Positions 36,348 through 44,337 of a stretch of 64,000 nt of DNA are shown in pieces (within the stretch, counting starts at the first letter, position 1; each line of letters opens with the position of its first letter). The DNA comes from Ferruginibacter sp. HRS2-29 (GTDB taxonomy: Bacteria; Bacteroidota; Bacteroidia; Chitinophagales; Chitinophagaceae), in NCBI RefSeq assembly GCF_024343615.1, contig NZ_RJUB01000156.1:124001-188000 (forward strand). The letters run 5' to 3'. The translations under genes and the position numbers were made by a program. The notes below the pieces were generated by a model, which searched no databases, was not told where the DNA came from, and was given only the letters and a program-made list of their open reading frames with translations.

Positions 36348-36370
36348 AGCCTCCCGTTTTGCGGAAGGCT
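36348..36370 (-). promoter_or_regulatory. Terminator-like hairpin in the asd leader
   Basis: Read on the minus strand: AGCCTTCCG, loop CAAAA, CGGGAGGCT, then ATTTTTTT. The 9-bp stem has one G-T wobble. The T-run ends about 20 bases before the asd start codon. A terminator in this place would block asd unless bypassed, so it may be an attenuator, or the end of an unseen short leader transcript. Confidence 0.45.
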
Positions 36371-36514
36371 TCTGAATATGTTGCGGCATACTATAAGAAT
36401 TCACCTTCCCTACGGGATGATCTTTATCTTAATGGTATGTTTCGTCATTGTCATGATGGCCGAAATTAATAAGAAAGCAATTATCTTCCAAATAGTATTT
36501 TTATTTTGAACCAC

Positions 36515-36673
36515 AGAGGCACGGGGTACACAGAGGAGCACAGAGAAAATTTTAATAGAACTGTCATTGCAAGGAACTGTTCTATCAGGAATTCACCCGA
36601 CATTGAAAATACCTGCATCCGAAAGTAACCCTTCAACCTTCAACCTTGAACCTTCCACTTTGAACCTTGAACC
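36515..36673. repeat. Repeat-bearing gap between asd and the lamin-tail gene
   Basis: The 36405-36709 gap has no gene. It contains a CACAGAGG-type stretch (36515-36547, akin to the arms at 5-100) and a tandem CTTCAACC/CTTGAACC array (36631-36673, same family as 28892-29038). TATCTTTA at 36685-36692 is a possible -7 box for the gene at 36710. Confidence 0.5.
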
Positions 36674-36709
36674 AAGTATTTTAGTATCTTTAAAAGCAAT
36701 AAGCTGATT

Positions 36710-39328
36710 ATGAGAAAAAAATTACTTTTTTGCCTGCTGGCGATATTCCCGTTCGTATATGCGGATGCACAGGTGAATGAAAATTTCAGTGACGGCGATT
36801 TTACCAGCAACCCTGTTTGGATCGGTAACACTGCCGACTGGATCGTAAACCCGGGCTTCCAGTTGCAAAGCAATAACCTGGTGGCCAATGCCGCCTTTTA
36901 CCTGAGCACGGTAAATACAAAAGCAACTACAACTCAATGGGATTTTTCCTGCACGATCACGTTCAATCCTTCCAGTGCCAACTATGTGGATGTATTTCTC
37001 ACAGCTTCGGCAAGCGACCTGTCATTGACTACTACCGCCGGTTATTTTGTGCGCATAGGTGGAACCGATGATGAAGTCTGTCTTTTCAGGAGAGATGCAA
37101 GCGGTACAGTCACCAAAATAATAGATGGGGCCAACGGCGTTTTGAATACAAGCAATAATGTCTTAAAAATTACGGTAGTAAGAAATTCAGCCAACCTCTG
37201 GAGCCTTTCCAGGGTGCTGAATGGCGGGGCTTCCGTTAATGAGGGAACTGTGACAGACGCGACCATCACTACTTCTGCATTTTTTGGGGTATATGTAAAA
37301 CAAAGCACGGCGAGTTTTTTTCAACGCCATTTTATCGACGATATAATCGTGCAGGATTATACTCCGGATGTTACGGCACCTGTGCTGGTTTCGGCAACAC
37401 CGGTTACCAGTACTGTTCTTGATGTATTATTCAACGAGCCTTTAGAAGTTGCCAGCAGCCAGGTTGCTGCTAATTATGTGGTGAATAACGGTATCGGCTC
37501 ACCCGTGACCGCTTTGCAGGATGGTACCAATGCATCACTTGTGCACCTTACATTCGGAACCGCTTTTCCTAACCGTACCAATCTAACACTTACCGTTAAC
37601 AATGTAAAAGACCTTGCGGGAAATACACAAACAAACGGCACGGCTAATTTCAGCTTATTTACCGCAGTGCCTTATGATGTGGTGATTGATGAACTGATGC
37701 CGGATCCTACCCCGCAGGTGCAGTTGCCCAACAATGAATGGATCGAATTGAGAAATACCACCGCATTTGATATCAACCTGCAGGGCTGGACGATCGGTGA
37801 TGCTACCGGGCAATCGGGTGCGATAGCTTCTTATGTACTCAAAGCAGATAGTTTTGTGGTGATCTGCACCAGCAGTGCTTTGGCCGCCATGTCGGCATAC
37901 GGCCCGGCGATATCGGTCACCAGCTTTCCTTCGCTGGATAATGCAGGTGATGTGATCTATCTCAGGTCATCCACCGGGCTTATCATTCATGCGGTGAATT
38001 ACAGCGATAGCTGGTACCAGAATGAATTAAAAAAAGATGGCGGCTGGTCATTGGAAATGGTGGATACAAAAAATCCATGCTCGGGTCTCAGCAACTGGAA
38101 AGCGAGTACAGATCCCAAAGGCGGAACTCCGGGCAGGAAAAATTCCGTGGATGCGGTAAACGCTGATCAGACAGCCCCCCGTTTATTACGTGCGTACGCA
38201 ACTAGTCCAACCAACGTTGTACTCATTTTTGATGAATCATTGGATAGCATCAAAGCTGCTGTGGCAGCAGGTTACACCATAAGCGATGGAATAGGTGTTG
38301 CGGTAAATGCGGCTCCTGTGGGGCCATTGTACAGCAGGGTGAGCCTCACGCTTTCATCGCCTCTTCAGCTCAATAAAGTATATACTGTTACTGCAACAAC
38401 CGTTACGGATTGCAGTGGTAATATATTAAGCACCAACGCAAATACAGCAAGGGTGGGGCTTTCCGCACAGCTGAATCGTTTTGATATCGTGGTGAATGAA
38501 ATATTATTCAACCCTACCCCTACGTCGGCGGATTATGTGGAATTGTACAATCGCAGCAACAAGATCCTTAATCTGAAAAATGTATACCTCGCCAATCGTG
38601 GAACTACGGGCACCATCGGAAGCATCACCCAGCTGAGTGCGGAAGATTATGCATTTTTCCCGGGAGACTTCATGGTAGCAACCAGTGATGTTGCGGCCAT
38701 CAAGAGGGATTTCATTACCGAAAACCCCAATGCGTTTATCGAAATTTCCACACCATCTTATAATGATGATAAAGGAAATGTGATCATACTGAATGAGCAG
38801 GGAACGATCATTGACGAGATCGCTTACCTGGATGACTGGCATTTTTCACTCATCAGCAATGATGAAGGCGTTGCGCTCGAAAGGATCAATTATAATGACA
38901 CATCGTTGGTGCAGGCTGTTCAGCAAAAGAACTGGCATTCAGCTGCATCAAGCGTTAATTACGGCACACCAACTTATAAGAACTCACAGTTCCGCATAGA
39001 CGCAGGTGTGCAGGGTACGATCACGGTTACACCGGAAATTGTTAGCCCTGATAACGATGGGATCGATGATTTCGCCACTATCAATTACACCTTCCCCGAA
39101 CCGGGTTATGTGGCCAGCATCACTATCTTCGACGCGGTGGGTCGCCCTGTGCGCTACCTGCAGCGCAATGCGCTCAATGGGTTAAACGGGTATTATCGCT
39201 GGGATGGGTTGGGTGAAAAACAACAAAGGCTAAACGCCGGAATCTATGTCATTTACACAGAAGTATTTAACCTGAACGGGAAAACGAAACGTTTCAAGAA
39301 TACGATCGTGTTGGCAAGAAGGCATTAA
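36710..39328 (+). CDS. Lamin-tail-domain secreted protein with type IX-like C-terminus
   Basis: 872 residues. Signal peptide (MRKKLLFCLLAIFPFVYADAQ). Residues ~22-215 look like a jelly-roll lectin-like module. Two Ig-like SbsA-type modules begin TAPVLVSATPVTSTVLDVLF (~222) and TAPRLLRAYATSPTNVVLIF (~486). Two lamin-tail domains lie at about 325-450 (VVIDELMPDPTP ... WIELRN) and 590-740 (IVVNEILFNPTP ... YVELYN). The end (about 785-872) is a FlgD-like sorting domain (SPDNDGIDDFATINYTF ... GIYVIYTEVF). Expected on the cell surface or released. Single-gene unit with a terminator at 39359. Confidence 0.9.
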   Translation: MRKKLLFCLLAIFPFVYADAQVNENFSDGDFTSNPVWIGNTADWIVNPGFQLQSNNLVANAAFYLSTVNTKATTTQWDFSCTITFNPSSANYVDVFLTASASDLSLTTTAGYFVRIGGTDDEVCLFRRDASGTVTKIIDGANGVLNTSNNVLKITVVRNSANLWSLSRVLNGGASVNEGTVTDATITTSAFFGVYVKQSTASFFQRHFIDDIIVQDYTPDVTAPVLVSATPVTSTVLDVLFNEPLEVASSQVAANYVVNNGIGSPVTALQDGTNASLVHLTFGTAFPNRTNLTLTVNNVKDLAGNTQTNGTANFSLFTAVPYDVVIDELMPDPTPQVQLPNNEWIELRNTTAFDINLQGWTIGDATGQSGAIASYVLKADSFVVICTSSALAAMSAYGPAISVTSFPSLDNAGDVIYLRSSTGLIIHAVNYSDSWYQNELKKDGGWSLEMVDTKNPCSGLSNWKASTDPKGGTPGRKNSVDAVNADQTAPRLLRAYATSPTNVVLIFDESLDSIKAAVAAGYTISDGIGVAVNAAPVGPLYSRVSLTLSSPLQLNKVYTVTATTVTDCSGNILSTNANTARVGLSAQLNRFDIVVNEILFNPTPTSADYVELYNRSNKILNLKNVYLANRGTTGTIGSITQLSAEDYAFFPGDFMVATSDVAAIKRDFITENPNAFIEISTPSYNDDKGNVIILNEQGTIIDEIAYLDDWHFSLISNDEGVALERINYNDTSLVQAVQQKNWHSAASSVNYGTPTYKNSQFRIDAGVQGTITVTPEIVSPDNDGIDDFATINYTFPEPGYVASITIFDAVGRPVRYLQRNALNGLNGYYRWDGLGEKQQRLNAGIYVIYTEVFNLNGKTKRFKNTIVLARRH

Positions 39329-39358
39329 TTTTAACGGAATCATTTCTTAAATAACAGG

Positions 39359-39387
39359 TCCCCGCATTCCACTGCGGGGATTTTTTT
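39359..39387 (+). terminator. Intrinsic terminator after the lamin-tail gene
   Basis: TCCCCGCA (39359-39366) and TGCGGGGA (39373-39380) form an 8-bp stem with a 6-base loop, followed by seven T. Confidence 0.85.
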
Positions 39388-39411
39388 GAGAAATGGATTA
39401 TCTTTCCAAAA

Positions 39412-40992
39412 ATGAAACCGATGAAAAAGCCCCTTTTATTTATTTGTTTTTTTTCTGCTGTAAGCGCTATCGCTCAAAAATCTTACTGGCAGCAAAGTGT
39501 AAGTTATAATATAGATGTCGCTTTGAATGATAAGGACAAAACACTGAAAGGTTCGGAAACGATCGTGTACAGGAACAATTCCCCGGAATCGCTGGATTTC
39601 ATCTGGTTCCACATCTGGCCGAATGCTTACAAGAATGATTCTACAGCGCTTTACCAGCACTTGCGCAGGGATTCATCCAAAAAACTGATGCCCAATGCAT
39701 ACGGCAGCATCAGCGGATTGAATTTTAAAGTAGATGGTGTGGCAGCTGTTACCGAGCCACATTCCAATCCAAACTACATCGATATCATCAAAGTGAAATT
39801 GCCAAAGCCGCTGAAAAGTGGCGATTCTGTAAGCATCAGCACCGGCTTCGATGTAAAGCTTCCGCCGTATTTTTCCCGTTCCGGTTACGAAGATGGTGAA
39901 TTCATGATATGCCAGTGGTACCCCAAGCCTGCCGTGTATGATAAAGACGGGTGGCATGAATTTCCTTACCTCGATATGGGAGAATACTACAGTGATTATG
40001 CATCTTTCAGAGTAAACATCACATTGCCTTCAGGTTATGTAGTGGGCGCTACAGGTGTATTACAGAATGCCGCTGAATTACAGCAATACAAAAAGATAGG
40101 TGCGGAAAATGTGGCGAAACGAAACAAAAAACCGCAGTTGTATAAACCAGCAAGCACTTCGTCTGCAAAAACGCTGACGTATGTGGCAGACAACGTTCCT
40201 GATTTTGCCTGGTTTGCCGACAAGGGTTTTGTGATACAATACGATACGGTGAAATTGCCGGCCGGTAAAGTGGTAGACGCGTTCACGTTTTATCATGATA
40301 AAAAAGAAACGCTTTGGAACAACAGCATCGATTATGTAAAAGATGCGGTAAAAAGATATAGCGGATGGATCGGCGAGTATGAGTACCCGTTAGTACAGGC
40401 GGTGGAGGGGCCAAAGAATAATTCCAGTGGCGGCATGGAATATCCTACCATCACGCTGATCACGAGCCCGGATGCAAAACCTGAGTCGCTGGATGCGGTG
40501 ATAGCGCATGAAGTGGGCCACAACTGGTTCATGAGTATGCTGGGCAGCAATGAGCGCATGCACACCTGGCAGGATGAAGGGCTCAATACCTATTTTCAAT
40601 TCAGGTATGAAGCAGAAAAATACCGCACCAATTCTATCTTCGGAGCGCAGATACCGAAAGAAGTAAAAGCGTTACCGGCCGATAAATTTTTAGATGCCGT
40701 GTATGGTGCACTCAGCGGCATCCCTATGGAAACGGCCATAGAAACTCCCGCTGACCAGTTCAAGTCTTCTGATGATTATGGATTGATATCGTATGTAAAA
40801 ACGGCGTTGTGGTTGTACCTGCTGGAAGCAGAAGTTGGCCAGGAGAAGATGAACAAGGCTTTTCAAACTTATTTCAACGAATGGCATGGCAAACATCCAC
40901 AGCCCGAAGACCTGCAGGCATCATTTGAAAAATCGTTGGGAGCTTCGCTGGGGAAATATTTTCAGCTGTTGGATAAGGTGGGGAAGTTTTAA
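39412..40992 (+). CDS. M1-family zinc metallopeptidase (exported)
   Basis: 526 residues with signal peptide (ending SAIAQ). The gluzincin active site is H366-E367-V-G-H370 with the third ligand E389 (HEVGHNWF ... WQDEGLN), and the substrate-binding GGMEYP lies 20 residues before. It lacks the long C-terminal domain of classic aminopeptidase N, ending about 135 residues after the third ligand. Probably removes N-terminal residues from peptides in the periplasm or outside. The start could also be the ATG at 39421: TATCTTTC at 39399-39406, a near -7 box, would leave almost no leader for 39412. Confidence 0.92.
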   Translation: MKPMKKPLLFICFFSAVSAIAQKSYWQQSVSYNIDVALNDKDKTLKGSETIVYRNNSPESLDFIWFHIWPNAYKNDSTALYQHLRRDSSKKLMPNAYGSISGLNFKVDGVAAVTEPHSNPNYIDIIKVKLPKPLKSGDSVSISTGFDVKLPPYFSRSGYEDGEFMICQWYPKPAVYDKDGWHEFPYLDMGEYYSDYASFRVNITLPSGYVVGATGVLQNAAELQQYKKIGAENVAKRNKKPQLYKPASTSSAKTLTYVADNVPDFAWFADKGFVIQYDTVKLPAGKVVDAFTFYHDKKETLWNNSIDYVKDAVKRYSGWIGEYEYPLVQAVEGPKNNSSGGMEYPTITLITSPDAKPESLDAVIAHEVGHNWFMSMLGSNERMHTWQDEGLNTYFQFRYEAEKYRTNSIFGAQIPKEVKALPADKFLDAVYGALSGIPMETAIETPADQFKSSDDYGLISYVKTALWLYLLEAEVGQEKMNKAFQTYFNEWHGKHPQPEDLQASFEKSLGASLGKYFQLLDKVGKF

Positions 40993-40995
40993 TAA

Positions 40996-41130
40996 GGACG
41001 ACAGACGACGGACAAGTGTACACTGACCATTGATAATGAACCACCCAATACCGACCGGATATAATTCCTGAAACGAACGTAGGCCGAATAGAATGACCGT
41101 ACGGTCGTCTGTGGTCTGTCGTCTGTGCTC
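40996..41130. repeat. Intergenic imperfect inverted repeats of the GACGACAGAC family
   Basis: 40996-41016 (GGACGACAGACGACGGACAA) faces 41102-41130 (GGTCGTCTGTGGTCTGTCGTC and on in complement). It lies between the convergent M1 peptidase and patatin genes. No conventional terminator is seen here. Confidence 0.6.
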
Positions 41131-41136
41131 GCCCGC

Positions 41137-42627
41137 TTACCAGTTATTGGGGTTTTTCCGTTGCATTTCCAACACTTCGCTGTTGTTGAAGCGTTGCTGT
41201 TTGTAATCTTCCCAGTTGAAGCCGAGTAAAAAATCTGCGGCAGCTTGTGCCCCTTTTTTAAAGATTGCTTTTTTGTCTTCGTCATTCATGAAAAAATTAA
41301 GCCACGAAAAGCCGGAGAGGTCCACTTCTTTTACGCCGAGTTCGAATGCTTTATTTTTATTGATGAAATCCTTATCAGTATTGGTGCGCAACGTAGAGAT
41401 CAGCGATGATAAATAAGAACCTACGGAGTTGATCTCATAAGCTTCCCTGATGCCGCTTCCTCCCAGCCTGATGCCGAAAGTAGGCATACGGGGAATGATA
41501 TATTTTGCATTGTAAAAAACATTGATCGGAAAGTTGGATAACACGCCTCCATCCACCATTTCCACCACTTTGGGGATATCCCCGTTCCAGTTGATAAGAT
41601 CTTTCCAGGTTTCTGCCGCATCGGATATTTCAGGGCTTACCGGAATTTTATATGTTTCAAAAAAGACCGGTATCGACATGCTTGCCCTCACAAATACGGC
41701 AGGATTTATATCGTGCAGATCTTTCCAGTACATTTTCCACATGCGGGGGAACTCGATCTTGCTGCCGGTACTGATATCGCTGGCAACAATGATGAGCATG
41801 GGGTTGGCTGGCGGTTCAATATTGATGGTGGTGGCATCACGTTTTTCATCGCGGCGCACCCATAGATCAGGCGGTGTTTTGCAAAAATGAGTTTTGAGAT
41901 CGGCAAGATCCATGATGCCGTTATCATGTAGCGCCCCGGTCATCCAGTTGTAAAAAGCACGGCCTTCATTTAATCCATAACCCGAACGTGCAATTATTTT
42001 TATACGATGAAAGAGAAAAGCGAAAATGATCCCGACGGCTGCCCAAACCGACAAAGCCGCTAACGCGACCCATTTCACCCAGGGGGCGGTTATGCTTATG
42101 GAGGCGATGAAAGAACCTACGGATAATGCGACCAGCGAAACGGACAGGATGAAAAAAGTCAGTTTGATCCGCTTCAGGTAATTTTTTTTGAGAATGAATT
42201 TCTGGATATTTCGTTTCACCCATTTGGTCGCATTCCAGTTGCCTTTTTTGCCATCCACAAAACTGAACATGTCGAGCCTCAGCAGCACATCGATTATTTT
42301 TTCCGCTTTTGTTTCCTCTTTGTTATGGATAGCGGCCATCAGCATAGTGTTGATAGCGCCGGCACTGGTTCCGGCAAGGCTGAAAAAACGGATGCCCATC
42401 TTTTCAAGGATATAAGTATAACCCAGCAAAGCCACGCCCCATACCCCGCCTCCTTCCTGCACAAGATCCACATATTGGTTGCCTGCGGAATCGTATACAT
42501 CGGAAATGATGAATGGTTTGCCGGCGGCTTTGTTCGCTTCAACCTTTTCCTGTAAACCCTTTAAAATGTCTGCAGCGCCGGAGGACTGTATGAACGCTTC
42601 TACATTTATTTCTTTCTCTTTTGCCAT
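41137..42627 (-). CDS. Patatin-like phospholipase with two inserted membrane helices
   Basis: 496 residues. The patatin fold is shown by the oxyanion loop EGGGVWG (58-64), nucleophile S88 in GTSAG, and the dyad aspartate D359 in VDGGVLSNFP. Between them, residues ~155-178 and 184-206 are two strong hydrophobic helices flanked by basic residues, so the enzyme is probably anchored in a membrane through an insertion in its catalytic domain. No signal peptide. It likely hydrolyses ester bonds in phospholipids. It follows the dipeptidase-like gene by 11 bases on the same strand, so the two form an operon. Confidence 0.88.
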   Translation of the reverse strand: MAKEKEINVEAFIQSSGAADILKGLQEKVEANKAAGKPFIISDVYDSAGNQYVDLVQEGGGVWGVALLGYTYILEKMGIRFFSLAGTSAGAINTMLMAAIHNKEETKAEKIIDVLLRLDMFSFVDGKKGNWNATKWVKRNIQKFILKKNYLKRIKLTFFILSVSLVALSVGSFIASISITAPWVKWVALAALSVWAAVGIIFAFLFHRIKIIARSGYGLNEGRAFYNWMTGALHDNGIMDLADLKTHFCKTPPDLWVRRDEKRDATTINIEPPANPMLIIVASDISTGSKIEFPRMWKMYWKDLHDINPAVFVRASMSIPVFFETYKIPVSPEISDAAETWKDLINWNGDIPKVVEMVDGGVLSNFPINVFYNAKYIIPRMPTFGIRLGGSGIREAYEINSVGSYLSSLISTLRTNTDKDFINKNKAFELGVKEVDLSGFSWLNFFMNDEDKKAIFKKGAQAAADFLLGFNWEDYKQQRFNNSEVLEMQRKNPNNW

Positions 42628-42638
42628 GAATAAATTTT

Positions 42639-44213
42639 TTACTTAAAATTCACTTTGAGAAAATCAAGGGCATTGTTGAAAAATATCCCTTCGAGTAAAT
42701 CATCTGCATCTACCTGCTCACGCCGGATAGAAAGTGGTTGCCAGAAAGAAGGGCGTCGCGTAAGTATCTGCCGCAGGTATGTTTTGAAACCACCGAGCTC
42801 TTCTACAGTGCGGCAGCAATCGAGTGTGTTGATAAGGCCATCAAAATCGGAACCGATGCAAATACACCTGGCAGCTTCGCTGATAGGAATGCCGGCTTTT
42901 TTTGCCACCTGTAAAATGTGAAATACCTGGTTGAGAAAATAATAATAGTGGTATTCAAAACTATTTTCCCCATGCACCAGCGCTTCGTCGCCGGTAAGCA
43001 CATCATCTCCGGGAATATAAAACGGGATGTCTGCAGGATCATCATATCCACGAAAAAATATTTCATCTTCCGAATGTGCTACAAATTCCTGGTCGTACGG
43101 ATAATCATTGAGCTGGTAAGCCACACTGTCTGTGGGAAAACCTAGGATGCGTTGATCCAGTGAAATTCCAATAAGCCCTTTGGAGCGGATGATGCGTATG
43201 ATCTCATCATCATAAAGATTAATGCTGCTAAGATTAAAAGCGCTGTCCTGCACACTGCCTTTCAGTTTGTGGTGACGGATACGCCATACACCGTTCTGCA
43301 ACTTAGGACGTGTGTTTAAATATTTATAACGGTTGTCGCTATGGCAACCGGTCAAACCCGCATGCGTGCAGATCAAGGGTATATCTTCGAAACCCTGCAG
43401 GCTTCGTTGGGCGATCAATTGAGTACGGGTATAAAAACTCATGTGCTTGAAATCGATGAGTATTTTATTGTCGTACAATTTTTTCACCAGGCGTTTACCC
43501 CACTCCGTTAGTCCGCTGCCATTCGGATAAAACAATTCTTCTTTGATGATCTGCATGCCGAATGCATGATTGGCTGCCGGAAAGTCCTGCATATGCGGAA
43601 TGTTGACCGCGAATATCCTGGTATTGTACCGCTGCTGAAAATCGGCGAAGTTGGCATCAAACTCCGCTTCCGCATCAGCGCTGAACGGATCGTTGCAAAA
43701 ATCATGAAGTCCTTCCAGTATCAGGATGCCGTGTACGGTATTGGTGTCGTTGCGATCGAATTCTTCGATTTTATTGATGAATTTAAACCTGGCCGATTTG
43801 GGTGCAATGCCTGCAGGAGGAGATGGATTGTTCACCAATGCGTCCATGGTCCGCTTCGTCCATTCGTAGTAGTTATTGCCGCTCTGAAGTTCCCGCATTT
43901 TAGCCGGGTCCATCAGGTTGATCTTTCCGGAACTGGCGATCTTTCTTTCGAGGATGCCTTGTGCGATTTTATTTTCAATACTGTAAATGACGACTCCGGC
44001 AAGTTGCACCCCGGCCCTTTGCATCTGCTTCAGATTACTTTGCGAATTGAATACGCCATTAAAAAGACTGTTGATGCCGATAGAAGTTTCCCGGCCGAAA
44101 AGTTTCCCGATCTTGAGTTTAACCTTCAGGTCGTGCCAGGGAGTCAGGTTTTCGCCGGGGGCGGATAACATTTGTTTGAGAGAGGGGTGGCAGTGGAAGT
44201 CGAAGAAAGGCAT
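42639..44213 (-). CDS. M19 membrane-dipeptidase-like metallohydrolase
   Basis: 524 residues, longer than the roughly 350-400 residues usual for M19. FDFHCHPS gives the N-terminal H7-x-H9 metal motif. DFKHMS and THAGLTGCHS supply later histidines, and CIGSDFDGLIN near residue 450 is the typical GSDFDG motif of renal-dipeptidase-type enzymes. No signal peptide or clear membrane helix, so it is probably cytoplasmic. Substrate uncertain: dipeptides, beta-lactam-like or other amide compounds are known in the family. It is the first gene of a two-gene operon with a membrane-inserted patatin, which suggests a joint pathway, perhaps lipid-linked. Confidence 0.78.
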   Translation of the reverse strand: MPFFDFHCHPSLKQMLSAPGENLTPWHDLKVKLKIGKLFGRETSIGINSLFNGVFNSQSNLKQMQRAGVQLAGVVIYSIENKIAQGILERKIASSGKINLMDPAKMRELQSGNNYYEWTKRTMDALVNNPSPPAGIAPKSARFKFINKIEEFDRNDTNTVHGILILEGLHDFCNDPFSADAEAEFDANFADFQQRYNTRIFAVNIPHMQDFPAANHAFGMQIIKEELFYPNGSGLTEWGKRLVKKLYDNKILIDFKHMSFYTRTQLIAQRSLQGFEDIPLICTHAGLTGCHSDNRYKYLNTRPKLQNGVWRIRHHKLKGSVQDSAFNLSSINLYDDEIIRIIRSKGLIGISLDQRILGFPTDSVAYQLNDYPYDQEFVAHSEDEIFFRGYDDPADIPFYIPGDDVLTGDEALVHGENSFEYHYYYFLNQVFHILQVAKKAGIPISEAARCICIGSDFDGLINTLDCCRTVEELGGFKTYLRQILTRRPSFWQPLSIRREQVDADDLLEGIFFNNALDFLKVNFK

Positions 44214-44220
44214 GGGACTA

Positions 44221-44337
44221 AGAATTAAAAATTACGAATTACGAATTACGAATTACGAATTCTTTCCACCCGAAGTTACTAATCCATATCGAAAGAATCA
44301 GTAATCCGCAGCATTCGTAATTTGTAATTCTTAATTT
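44221..44337. repeat. Intergenic inverted repeats of the TTACGAA family
   Basis: 44221-44262 carries four ATTACGA units after AGAATTAAAA. 44313-44337 carries the complement (ATTCGTAATTTGTAATTC and on). It is the same family as 31247-31378, about 13 kb away. The right arm runs into the stop codon of the next minus-strand gene. Confidence 0.8.

Noticed and set aside
43566-44168. 200-codon plus-strand frame
   Set aside because: Antisense to the M19-like gene.
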